Source: Chitinophagia bacterium
GTDB lineage: Bacteria; Bacteroidota; Bacteroidia; Chitinophagales; Chitinophagaceae
Assembly (NCBI GenBank): GCA_010027295.1
Contig: RGVM01000226.1
Location: forward strand, 1-5,220
DNA: 5,220 bases
Direction: 5' to 3'
Shown here: piece by piece, positions 1 to 5,220 of the stretch
Numbering within the stretch: the first letter of the stretch is position 1
Layout of the letters: each line of letters opens with the position of its first letter
Notes under the pieces: model-generated
What the model saw: the letters and a program-made list of their open reading frames with translations, nothing else
Told to the model about the DNA's origin: nothing
Databases searched by the model: none
Position numbers and translations under genes: made by a program

Positions 1-1
1 T

Positions 2-310
2 GACGCCACCCCCGGCGGATGGACGAATCCCGTACCCCTGCCCGCGCAGGAGTTCAGGAAGCTGACCAACACGTCGTACGAGATCACCGTCCCCCTCGGC
101 GGTAGCAAGTTCTACCTCTTCCTGCCCGAAAACGGCAGCTGGTCGAGCAAGTACGCCGTGGTCGACAACGGAGCCCCCGGGATCGCAAACGGAGGCGAGT
201 TCCGCTTCTACCTGAGCGGTGGTCAGGACATCCCCTCGCCCCCGACAGCCGGCAACTACAAGATCTCGGTGGACTTCCAGAAAGGCCTGTTCACCGTCGT
301 CAAGCAATAA
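2..310 (+). CDS. SusE/SusF-like glycan-binding protein, C-terminal fragment
   Basis: This is the last 102 codons of a gene cut by the left edge; the reading frame starts at base 2 (the preceding base is probably the third base of a Gly codon) and ends at TAA 308-310. The visible part is one carbohydrate-binding module of the SusE/SusF type, beginning inside the conserved GDAT..GWTNP block and continuing through KFYLFLPENG, a W..KY pair, a PSP loop and the closing GNYKISVDF strand. It matches the second module of the next gene closely (by hand count roughly 57% identical residues) and ends at the same point, so the two genes are tandem paralogs. SusE/SusF family proteins are outer-membrane lipoproteins that hold polysaccharide at the cell surface beside a SusCD importer. 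The N-terminus, signal peptide and number of other modules are outside the window. The ligand cannot be read from the sequence. Confidence 0.88.
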   Translation, partial: DATPGGWTNPVPLPAQEFRKLTNTSYEITVPLGGSKFYLFLPENGSWSSKYAVVDNGAPGIANGGEFRFYLSGGQDIPSPPTAGNYKISVDFQKGLFTVVKQ

Positions 311-322
311 CCTGAACCGACC

Positions 323-328
323 AAAAGG
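323..328 (+). promoter_or_regulatory. Weak purine-rich RBS candidate for the SusE-like gene
   Basis: AAAAGG lies 8 nt before the ATG at 337, inside the 26-nt gap after the upstream stop codon. It is at best a weak Shine-Dalgarno match. Bacteroidota often translate from A-rich leaders without a strong one. It supports the 337 start, which also gives a well-formed lipoprotein signal peptide. Confidence 0.4.
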
Positions 329-336
329 CACACATC

Positions 337-1491
337 ATGAGAACCCAAGCATACAAGGCCCTGCTGCCGGTGACGTTGCTCCTGGCTGCGCTCTCCTGCG
401 AAAAGCTGGAGAAGCTGCCCTACTACGGCGACGGGACCACCCCCGAGCTGAAGACCTCCACCGCCACGGTGGCGGCCGCCCCCGCCGACAGCAACAAGCT
501 GGCGCTGACGGCCGAATGGACCAGCCCCTCCTACGCGACCGACACGACCAACTACAAGTTCATCTTCCAGGTCGACTCGGCCGGAAGGAACTTCTCCCGC
601 GCCGTGTCCTTCGAGATGATGGGGAAGAGGTCCATCACCTTCTCCGCCAAGGAGCTCAACACGATCATGCTCAACTACGGCTTCCTGTTCAACAGGGCCT
701 ACGACCTGGACATGCGCGTGATCTCCTCCTACGGCAACAACAACGAGCGCCGCATCTCCAACACCGTCCGAATCAAGGCGACCCCTTACAAAATCCCTCC
801 CAAGGTCGCACTCCCAACGAGCGGGAAGCTCTACATCGTCGGTGACGCCACCCAGGGTGGATGGACCAACCCCATGCCCGTTCCTTCCCAGGAACTGCAT
901 CGCATCGACGAGACCACCTTCGGCGGCATCTTCAACCTGAATGGCGGAAAGCAGTACCTCGTACTTCCCCTCAATACAGGCGACTGGAGCAACAAGTACT
1001 CCGTGGCTAACAACATGCTGCCCGGACTGGCCGCAGGGGGCGACTTCGGCTATAATTTCAACGACAACTTCCCTGGTCCGGCCGCTTCCGGCCTCTACAC
1101 CTTGAACATGGACTTCCAGGCCGGCAAGTTCACCATGACGCCGTTTACACAGCAACATGGACTGCCCAGCGAACTGTATATCGTTGGCGACGCCACTCCG
1201 GCGGGATGGACCAACCCGGTACCCGTGCCTTCCCAGCGGTTCACCCGTATCAACTCCTCGGTGTTCGAACTCACCGTCAACCTGGCAGCCAACAAGTTCT
1301 ATCTCTTCCTGCCGGAGAACGGCAACTGGGGTAAGAAGTACGGTGCCGTCGACAACCAGGCGCCCGGCATCAAGAATGCGGGCGGACCCCTCAAGCCGGA
1401 AGGGCAGGACATGCCTTCTCCCGATGTGGCAGGTAACTACAAAATCACCGTCAACTTCCTGACGAACACCTACACCCTCGTCAAACTCTGA
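337..1491 (+). CDS. SusE-like outer-membrane glycan-binding lipoprotein
   Basis: This is a 384-residue surface lipoprotein of the SusE/SusF family. Residues 1-21 form a lipoprotein signal peptide: a basic start, a Leu/Ala-rich core and a lipobox ending in LAALSC, so Cys21 is the predicted lipidated residue. Charged residues follow (EKLEK), which may act as a Bacteroidota surface-export signal. Residues about 45-155 form an Ig-like beta domain resembling the SusE N-terminal domain (LTAEW, NYKFIFQVD). Two binding modules of about 105 residues follow at 165-268 and 280-384, each opening with LYIVGDAT and GWTNP and containing a W..KY pair. One Ig-like domain plus two modules and the total length fit classical SusE better than SusF, which has three modules. 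The protein should bind polysaccharide at the cell surface for a SusCD transporter. It follows a paralog by 26 nt and ends at a strong terminator, so it is probably the last gene of the operon. The glycan is unknown, and calling it SusE rather than SusF is inference. Confidence 0.9.
   Translation: MRTQAYKALLPVTLLLAALSCEKLEKLPYYGDGTTPELKTSTATVAAAPADSNKLALTAEWTSPSYATDTTNYKFIFQVDSAGRNFSRAVSFEMMGKRSITFSAKELNTIMLNYGFLFNRAYDLDMRVISSYGNNNERRISNTVRIKATPYKIPPKVALPTSGKLYIVGDATQGGWTNPMPVPSQELHRIDETTFGGIFNLNGGKQYLVLPLNTGDWSNKYSVANNMLPGLAAGGDFGYNFNDNFPGPAASGLYTLNMDFQAGKFTMTPFTQQHGLPSELYIVGDATPAGWTNPVPVPSQRFTRINSSVFELTVNLAANKFYLFLPENGNWGKKYGAVDNQAPGIKNAGGPLKPEGQDMPSPDVAGNYKITVNFLTNTYTLVKL
829..1140 (+). 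repeat. Glycan-binding module 1 (coding repeat)
   Basis: This segment encodes residues 165-268 of the SusE-like protein. It shares the LYIVGDAT, GGWTNP, PVPSQ and W..KY landmarks with the next module, but diverges in the second half (a GYNFNDNF loop replaces the PSP loop). By hand count it is about 40% identical to module 2, which suggests an old duplication with divergence of the ligand-facing loops. Confidence 0.75.
1174..1488 (+). repeat. Glycan-binding module 2 (coding repeat)
   Basis: This segment encodes residues 280-384. It carries LYIVGDAT, GWTNP, KFYLFLPENG, W..KY, a QDMPSP loop and GNYKITVNF. It is closer to the terminal module of the upstream truncated gene than to module 1 of its own protein, which points to duplication of a whole multi-module gene rather than recent copying of a single module. 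Confidence 0.75.
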
Positions 1492-1514
1492 CAAGGGCGT
1501 CAGCAATCATTCCC

Positions 1515-1550
1515 AACGGCCCGTCCACCAGAAGGTGGACGGGCCGTTTT
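1515..1550 (+). terminator. Rho-independent terminator of the susE-like operon
   Basis: A perfect 15-bp stem is formed by 1515-1529 (AACGGCCCGTCCACC) and 1534-1548 with an AGAA tetraloop, followed by a short T tract ending at 1550. It begins 24 nt after the stop codon at 1491. Read on the minus strand the hairpin is the same but is not followed by a T run, so it acts mainly on rightward transcripts. Confidence 0.87.
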
Positions 1551-1583
1551 CATGCGCCCCCTCCGTTAAGGGACCAGCGGGGA

Positions 1584-1616
1584 CACCCTCCAAGGGTACC
1601 CCCACCCTCCAAGGGT
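1584..1616. repeat. 14-bp direct repeat, each copy a small hairpin
   Basis: CACCCTCCAAGGGT occurs at 1584-1597 and again at 1603-1616, separated by ACCCC. Each copy is itself an inverted repeat (ACCCT/AGGGT around a short loop), and an outer pairing of ACACCCT with AGGGTGT is also possible. It lies in the 1551-1669 stretch between two convergent genes, past the terminator of the left operon and 54 nt beyond the DUF983 stop codon. No T tract follows on either strand, so it is not a standard terminator. It could be a transcript-end structure for the minus-strand operon or a dispersed intergenic repeat. The rest of this stretch shows only a 5-bp stem, GGACT/AGTCC, at 1620-1635. Confidence 0.55.
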
Positions 1617-1669
1617 GTGGGACTGATTGGAGTCCGGGGAGGGAATCCGCTGAGGCCGCGAAGACAGGA

Positions 1670-2122
1670 CTACCAGTTGTTCCGGTGTTCCTCAACGAGT
1701 CGCTCTGGCTGCGTGTCGGGCTTGCGGGTTCGCCATTCGGGGTCGTACCGGACGAACCAGGAGAGCCAGATGGTGCGGGACAGGCGCATGATGGGTGGCT
1801 GCAGCAGAATGAGAAGCGCCGCGTTCGCACCGAGCCACCAGAAGAAGCGGTTATCCTGCAGGGAGAAGCCGATCAACACCCACCAGGCGACGAATGACGC
1901 CACGCTGAAAGCTACCGTGAGGGCATAGCTCACATATCCCGTCCCGTAGTAGAAGCCGGTTTCGATCTCGGTAGGCTGTCCGCATGTGGGGCAGTTCTCA
2001 TTCATCGCCACCACGTTCCCCAATCGATACGGGTTGGGGCTTCGGAAGATCTTGCCGGTGCGACAGCGCGGGCATCGGTTGTCAAGTACGCTCAACAGGT
2101 AGTTCGGTCTAGATTCCTCCAT
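1670..2122 (-). CDS. DUF983 zinc-ribbon membrane protein
   Basis: This is a 150-residue protein of the DUF983 family, whose biochemical role is unknown. It opens with a zinc-ribbon-like pair of knuckles, CPRC at residues 17-20 and CPTC at 44-47, separated by a GKIF segment. The family signature follows: E..GFYYG..YVSYAL at 54-68. Two hydrophobic segments, about 65-87 and 92-108, should form a membrane hairpin, and a basic, polar C-terminal tail probably lies in the cytoplasm. ATG 2122 is well supported because the first knuckle falls at the distance from the start usual for the family. The gene starts 64 nt after murF on the same strand with no convincing terminator between, so the two are probably co-transcribed. 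That placement hints at an envelope role, but this is context only. Confidence 0.92.
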   Translation of the reverse strand: MEESRPNYLLSVLDNRCPRCRTGKIFRSPNPYRLGNVVAMNENCPTCGQPTEIETGFYYGTGYVSYALTVAFSVASFVAWWVLIGFSLQDNRFFWWLGANAALLILLQPPIMRLSRTIWLSWFVRYDPEWRTRKPDTQPERLVEEHRNNW

Positions 2123-2186
2123 GTGGGGGGATTGTTGGATAAAAATACACAGGCCTGGCTTCTCCGGCTGTGACCTGGGTCACGTC

Positions 2187-3461
2187 TTACAAGCTGGCCA
2201 GCACTTTCTCCATCGCCATGCTCCTCGATCCCTTGAGCAGGACGAGGGCATCCCGTATAGGATGTTGCGACAGCCAATCGGCTGCCTTCAGGGAATCCTC
2301 CATGAAGGGGAAAGGATGTTCGATCCTCGCGAAATCGCCGCCCACCAGCAGGACCAGCGCCCAGTCATGGGCTTTGAGTAGTTCGACGATGGCTGCATGT
2401 TCAGATGGTCCTTCTTCTCCGAGTTCCATCATCCCGCCGATCAGTACCGCCTTTCGGGGGTGTTGCTGGGCTGCCAGGTTCTCGATCGCCGCCCTCATGC
2501 TTGTTGGGTTGGCATTGTAGGCGTCGAGTATGACCTCGTTGCCCGACTGTGTCCGGATCAGCTGTGATCGGCTGTTCGACGGTTGGTATCCCTCGATGGC
2601 GTCCACCATGTCCCCTTCTGGCACGCCGAAATGCCGACCCACTGCCACGGCTGCCAGGACGTTGGGCAGGTTGTACGCTCCTACCAGTCGTGTGTGTACG
2701 ATGTTTCCATCCAGGTCGACCTCCAGAAAGGGCTCACTGCGAAGGCAACGCCCCGTCACATCCGCGTTAGTGGATCCATAGTTGACGATTCGGCCAATGC
2801 CCCGGCTCATGGGGAGAAGATAGTCCGCATCGGCGAACACGAAGGCCGTGCCTCCATGTATACGCAGGTGGTCGAAGAGCTCGCCCTTGCCCTTTCTGAC
2901 TCCCTCGACGCCACCGAAGCCATCGAGGTGCGCCTTTCCGCAATTGGTGATCAGACCGTGCGTGGGTTCTGTATAGCCGCAGTAGGAGGCGATCTCGCGC
3001 TGATGGTTGGCACCCATCTCGATGACGGCGAACTCCGTGCCGGCCGGCATGGAGAGGAGCGTCAGGGGGATGCCTATGTGGTTGTTGAGGTTGCCGCGAG
3101 TGGTGTGGGTGCGGTATCTCTTCGACAGCACGGCGTGGGTGAGTTCCTTGGTCGTGGTCTTGCCATTGCTGCCGGTGATCGCCAACACTGGTATGTCGAA
3201 CTGCCGACGATGGTGCAGGGCCAGCTGCTGGAGCGACGAGAGCACATCCTCGACGCGGATGACCCTGTCGTCCGTCAGTCCTGTCTCCTCATCGACAACG
3301 ACGAAGGCGGCCCCTGCGTCTAGTGCCTGACGAGCGAACAGGTTGCCGTTGAACCGGTCGCCTTTCAATGCGAAGAACATCTCCCCGGGCTGGAGGCTGC
3401 GTGTGTCCGTCCGGACATGGGGGTGTCTCAAATATCTTGCGTAGAGTTCCTCGATGCTCAT
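2187..3461 (-). CDS. murF: MurF, UDP-MurNAc-tripeptide--D-alanyl-D-alanine ligase
   Basis: MurF is a cytoplasmic ATP-dependent ligase that adds the D-Ala-D-Ala dipeptide to UDP-MurNAc-tripeptide, the last cytoplasmic peptide-addition step in peptidoglycan precursor synthesis. The 424-residue length is slightly short of the usual 430-470 but complete. The N-terminal substrate-binding domain has DTRSLQPGEMFFAL (19-32). The central ATPase domain has the P-loop GSNGKTTTKE (97-106), RGNLNNHIGIP (122-132), EMGANH (148-153), NCGKAHLDGFG (173-183) and the KGKGE segment (190-194), where Mur ligases carry a modified lysine. The C-terminal domain has DAYNANPTSM (313-322), GGMMELGEE (342-350) and LLKGSRSMAMEKVL (408-421). 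DAYNANPTS is typical of MurF and separates it from MurC, MurD and MurE. ATG 3461 fits the usual Bacteroidota beginning MSIEELY. The gene is preceded by the gldJ terminator, so it needs its own promoter in 3462-3615; I could not place one with confidence. The DUF983 gene follows. Confidence 0.98.
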   Translation of the reverse strand: MSIEELYARYLRHPHVRTDTRSLQPGEMFFALKGDRFNGNLFARQALDAGAAFVVVDEETGLTDDRVIRVEDVLSSLQQLALHHRRQFDIPVLAITGSNGKTTTKELTHAVLSKRYRTHTTRGNLNNHIGIPLTLLSMPAGTEFAVIEMGANHQREIASYCGYTEPTHGLITNCGKAHLDGFGGVEGVRKGKGELFDHLRIHGGTAFVFADADYLLPMSRGIGRIVNYGSTNADVTGRCLRSEPFLEVDLDGNIVHTRLVGAYNLPNVLAAVAVGRHFGVPEGDMVDAIEGYQPSNSRSQLIRTQSGNEVILDAYNANPTSMRAAIENLAAQQHPRKAVLIGGMMELGEEGPSEHAAIVELLKAHDWALVLLVGGDFARIEHPFPFMEDSLKAADWLSQHPIRDALVLLKGSRSMAMEKVLASL

Positions 3462-3577
3462 ACCGCTAAAGTACTTTGGAATGCCGACAAGACAGCCGTG
3501 TCGATTCCCGCGAAGGCAAGGTTGAGAGGATGCCTTGCATCATCCGGGAGCTCGTCGGTGCCAATCTCCCGCTGCAT
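3458..3577 (-). CDS. Possible 39-residue leader ORF overlapping murF
   Basis: An ATG at 3577-3575 opens a 39-codon frame that ends in TGA at 3460-3458, overlapping the murF start codon as ATGA. The product starts MQREIGTDEL and ends AFQSTLAV. It has no recognised domain, no clear signal peptide and no strong Shine-Dalgarno (only a GGGG about 15 nt upstream). The ATGA overlap is the classic arrangement for coupled translation, but a frame this short in GC-rich DNA can be open by chance. I do not recognise a family and treat it as a candidate only. Confidence 0.2.
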   Translation of the reverse strand: MQREIGTDELPDDARHPLNLAFAGIDTAVLSAFQSTLAV

Positions 3578-3615
3578 CAGGGCGTTGTCTGGACCCCTTT
3601 TTCGGTCGTTTGAAC

Positions 3616-3644
3616 AAAAAAGGGCCGTCCCGGAGGACGGCCCT
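3616..3644 (-). terminator. Rho-independent terminator of gldJ
   Basis: On the minus strand a perfect 10-bp stem, AGGGCCGTCC/GGACGGCCCT (3644-3635 with 3630-3621), encloses the tetraloop TCCG. A run of six T (3621-3616) follows, its first base being the end of the stem. It lies 21 nt after the gldJ stop codon. It should separate gldJ from murF in transcription, although read-through cannot be excluded. Confidence 0.9.
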
Positions 3645-3665
3645 GAAACAGGTCTGGGGGAATGT

Positions 3666-5072
3666 TTATTTGCGGGAGTTCTGGCGGGTTTTCCCGAAGT
3701 GGTTGCCGTTGCGGAAGCCGTTGCCCTCCTGGCTGCCCATTCGGTCCATCGCGCAGCGGAACCCGATCATGGCGCTCGACTGGTCCTCTTCCAGATGGCG
3801 ACGTGTGCCGGGGCTCAGCCAGTAGGCCATGTCATTCCAGCTGCCGCCCTTGTAGACGCGCGACTTGTCGCTGATGAGGGTCGACTTACCGTATCCATAT
3901 GATGCGTTGGAGAGGGAGTCGCCGTCCTTGTAGTTGATGACGTAGCCCTTCTGGTAGTTGCGGCGTTTCATGGCGTCCTCGTCGCTCACGTCGACATACT
4001 TGAGGCGGCCGAGGCTGTCGCGCTCGTACTCGTTGTTCTGGTTCTTGTAGAGTTGGCGGAACTGGTTGCCACGGTACGGGTTCAGATCGTCGATGTCCAT
4101 ACTGGACATGGGGCGGAAGACGTCGGATACCCATTCGTTGACGTTACCCGACATGTTGTACAGGCCGAATCCGTTGGGGAAGAATGCCGTGACCTCAGCG
4201 GTGATGGCGGCATTGTCGTTCAGGCCACCCGCAACAGCCATGTAGTCGCCCGTTCCGCGTTTGAAGTTTGCCATAAACTTGCCCTGCCAGGAGCCGTTAC
4301 GCGTGTCGCGCAGCCCGTTGACGCCGGTGGCCCAGGTGTAGATATGGCGATTCATGATGAGTTCTTCGCCACGGCCCTGATCCTTGGTCTTGCGGCGGGG
4401 GTTCTGATTGACCAGTCCGAGGGCGGCGTACTCCCATTCCACTTCGGAAGGCAGACGGTAGCTCGGCATGAGGATGCCGTCCTCGAAGCGTACATAGGTA
4501 CGGGGCTTGCCGTTGGCATCGTAGAGACCGGTTTTCTTTGCGTTGGGTTTGCCCGGCATCGGGGAGTATAGACCCAGCAGGTAGGACTTGGTATTGAAAT
4601 TCTCTTCGCCCTGGCCTTGGATCGTCTTGAGCTGGTTTTTGTTGATCAGTCCCTTCTGCACCATGATGAGTTCGTTGACCCTGTCGGTCCGCCATACGCA
4701 GAAGTCGTTGGCCTGTTTCCAGGAGACACCCACTACGGGGTAGTTATTGTAGGACGGATGACGGAAATAGTACTCCACATAGGGCTCATTGGCCGCCAGC
4801 TCGCTGCGCCAGACCAGAGTGTCGGGCTTGGCCGCGTCCACGATGCTCTGATAGGTGGGATCATCGAAGACGCTTTCCACCCAGTGCAGATATTCGCGAT
4901 AGTGCACGTTGGCCACTTCCGTACGGTCGATGTAGAAGGAGGCCACTGTGACACGGCGAGGCACGTTGTTCCAGTCACCCATCACATCCTCATCGGTGGC
5001 GCCCATCGTAAAAGTGCCACCCTGTACGAAGACCAGGCCGGGGCCTGTATTCTGCTCCTTCTCCTTGGCCAC
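3666..5072 (-). CDS. gldJ: GldJ-type gliding motility / T9SS protein, apparently without signal peptide
   Basis: GldJ is an FGE-sulfatase-fold protein that in Flavobacterium is an outer-membrane lipoprotein needed for gliding and type IX secretion, acting with GldK. The GldJ landmarks are in order: TGPGLVFVQGGTFTMG (9-24), DVMGDWNN (29-36), SFYIDRTEVAN (45-55), PDTLVWR (83-89), YPVVGVSWKQA (111-121), WRTDRVNE (127-134), YRLPSEVEWEYAALG (205-219), ANFKRGTGDY (268-277), GLYNMSGNVNEWVSD (303-317), SRVYKGGSWNDMAYWL (404-419) and MIGFRCAMDRMGS (435-447). DVMGDWNN and WRTDRVNE favour GldJ over GldK. The catalytic cysteine pair of true formylglycine-generating enzymes is not seen, so a structural role is expected. 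A basic Gly/Asn-rich tail ends the protein. The start is uncertain: 5072 is GTG, the frame closes upstream at TAG 5132-5130, and no ATG precedes Met23. At 468 residues it is shorter than Flavobacterium GldJ (about 560 from memory), and the usual lipobox region is missing. Confidence 0.88.
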   Translation of the reverse strand: MAKEKEQNTGPGLVFVQGGTFTMGATDEDVMGDWNNVPRRVTVASFYIDRTEVANVHYREYLHWVESVFDDPTYQSIVDAAKPDTLVWRSELAANEPYVEYYFRHPSYNNYPVVGVSWKQANDFCVWRTDRVNELIMVQKGLINKNQLKTIQGQGEENFNTKSYLLGLYSPMPGKPNAKKTGLYDANGKPRTYVRFEDGILMPSYRLPSEVEWEYAALGLVNQNPRRKTKDQGRGEELIMNRHIYTWATGVNGLRDTRNGSWQGKFMANFKRGTGDYMAVAGGLNDNAAITAEVTAFFPNGFGLYNMSGNVNEWVSDVFRPMSSMDIDDLNPYRGNQFRQLYKNQNNEYERDSLGRLKYVDVSDEDAMKRRNYQKGYVINYKDGDSLSNASYGYGKSTLISDKSRVYKGGSWNDMAYWLSPGTRRHLEEDQSSAMIGFRCAMDRMGSQEGNGFRNGNHFGKTRQNSRK

Positions 5073-5220
5073 GCTGAGCAGGCTCGACGCGCTGCCGAAA
5101 TGTTGAGAATTTAAACGGAGTCGAAGATGCTATTATGCTTGCTCATTACTCAGGCGTCACCGGACGCATATCGGAAGATTCAGATTTGTAGGCTGAGCAG
5201 CATGGCTTTCGGGCTTCGCT
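5073..5220. other. Upstream region of gldJ, largely non-coding
   Basis: This stretch is more AT-rich than the genes beside it, and on the minus strand it has stops in all three frames: TAG 5132-5130 in the gldJ frame, and TAA 5113-5111 and TGA 5145-5143 in the others. None of the frames contains a signal peptide or lipobox that could belong to GldJ. The three minus-strand frames entering from the right edge stop at 5146 or earlier in the reading direction and do not resemble a known C-terminus. The promoter of gldJ should be here; no clear Bacteroidota TAnnTTTG element is visible. Confidence 0.5.
5127..5220 (+). CDS. Possible start of a divergent gene (partial)
   Basis: An ATG at 5127 opens a frame that stays open for 31 codons to the right edge. 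GGAG at 5117-5120 lies 6 nt before it, a good Shine-Dalgarno position. The product begins MLLCLLITQASPDAY, with a short hydrophobic stretch that might be the core of a signal peptide, although there is no basic N-terminus. Thirty-one open codons are weak evidence and no family is recognisable. If real, it would be transcribed away from gldJ. Confidence 0.2.
   Translation, partial: MLLCLLITQASPDAYRKIQICRLSSMAFGLR

Noticed and set aside
256..1506. A 416-codon open frame on the minus strand opposite the SusE-like gene
   Set aside because: It is a shadow of the GC-rich coding strand: low-complexity Val/Gly/Arg-rich translation with no domain, while the plus strand encodes a clear lipoprotein with repeated modules.
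2140..2170. Imperfect hairpin with a T-rich stretch between murF and the DUF983 gene
   Set aside because: The stem is short with a bulge and the T-rich part begins several bases later, so it does not support a terminator splitting the two genes.
2171..2182. Inverted repeat TGACC-TG-GGTCA just after the murF stop
   Set aside because: Five-base arms around two bases are too short to call an operator or a terminator, and no T tract follows on the minus strand.
2583..3323. A 246-codon plus-strand open frame opposite murF
   Set aside because: murF on the other strand has every family motif. This frame has no recognisable domain and follows the codon pattern expected of an antisense shadow.
3463..3490. 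TACTTTAG just before murF as a Bacteroidota -7 element
   Set aside because: It lacks the final G of TAnnTTTG, has no TTTG at the expected 19-21 bp spacing, and would place the transcript start on the start codon itself.
3666..5072. Annotation as an active sulfatase-modifying formylglycine-generating enzyme
   Set aside because: The fold is shared, but the catalytic cysteine pair region is not seen and the landmark blocks match GldJ specifically.
4053..5114. Plus-strand open frames of 172 and 165 codons opposite gldJ
   Set aside because: Both lie within the strongly conserved gldJ coding region and read as its antisense; no domain or initiation signal supports them.
5132..5160. Sigma70-like promoter for gldJ on the minus strand: CATAAT at 5137-5132 with GTGACG 17 bp upstream
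   Set aside because: The boxes match the E. coli consensus 5/6 and 4/6, but the main Bacteroidota sigma factor uses a different TAnnTTTG/TTTG pattern, so the match may be chance.
1..5220. CRISPR arrays, tRNA or rRNA genes, insertion sequences, phage or toxin-antitoxin genes
   Set aside because: No regularly spaced repeats, tRNA-like folds, transposase motifs or terminal inverted repeats are visible on reading either strand.

Overview
The window looks like a chromosomal piece of a GC-rich member of the Bacteroidota, most likely a gliding or T9SS-bearing lineage such as Flavobacteriales or a relative. Three things point there: a GldJ-type gliding/type IX secretion protein, tandem SusE/SusF-like surface glycan-binding lipoproteins, and a DUF983 protein placed directly after murF. 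High GC and many G/C-ending codons argue against a classic AT-rich Flavobacterium. I cannot name a genus from this sequence.

Layout. Positions 2-310 (+) hold the C-terminal glycan-binding module of a truncated SusE/SusF-like protein. After 26 nt comes a complete SusE-like outer-membrane lipoprotein (337-1491, +) with an N-terminal Ig-like region and two binding modules. A strong hairpin terminator (1515-1550) closes this operon, which is probably the tail of a susCD-type polysaccharide utilisation locus whose core lies left of the window. A short convergent intergenic stretch (1551-1669) carries a 14-bp direct repeat. On the minus strand, read from right to left, are gldJ (5072-3666), a strong terminator (3644-3616), a roughly 155-nt gap with one possible 39-codon ORF, murF (3461-2187) and a DUF983 zinc-ribbon membrane protein (2122-1670). 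The right edge (5073-5220) is apparently intergenic, perhaps with the start of a divergent gene.

How it fits together. The left half concerns capture of sugars at the cell surface. The right half is envelope machinery: MurF completes the UDP-MurNAc-pentapeptide precursor of peptidoglycan, and GldJ belongs to the outer-membrane lipoprotein ring of the gliding motor and type IX secretion system. The two halves are convergent and functionally separate.

I did not find a convincing new system. The point most worth checking is that gldJ has no recognisable lipoprotein signal peptide, nor any in-frame ATG before its conserved domain, although the protein is normally an outer-membrane lipoprotein. 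Next are the module relationships in the tandem SusE/F-like genes and a small ORF that overlaps the murF start by ATGA.
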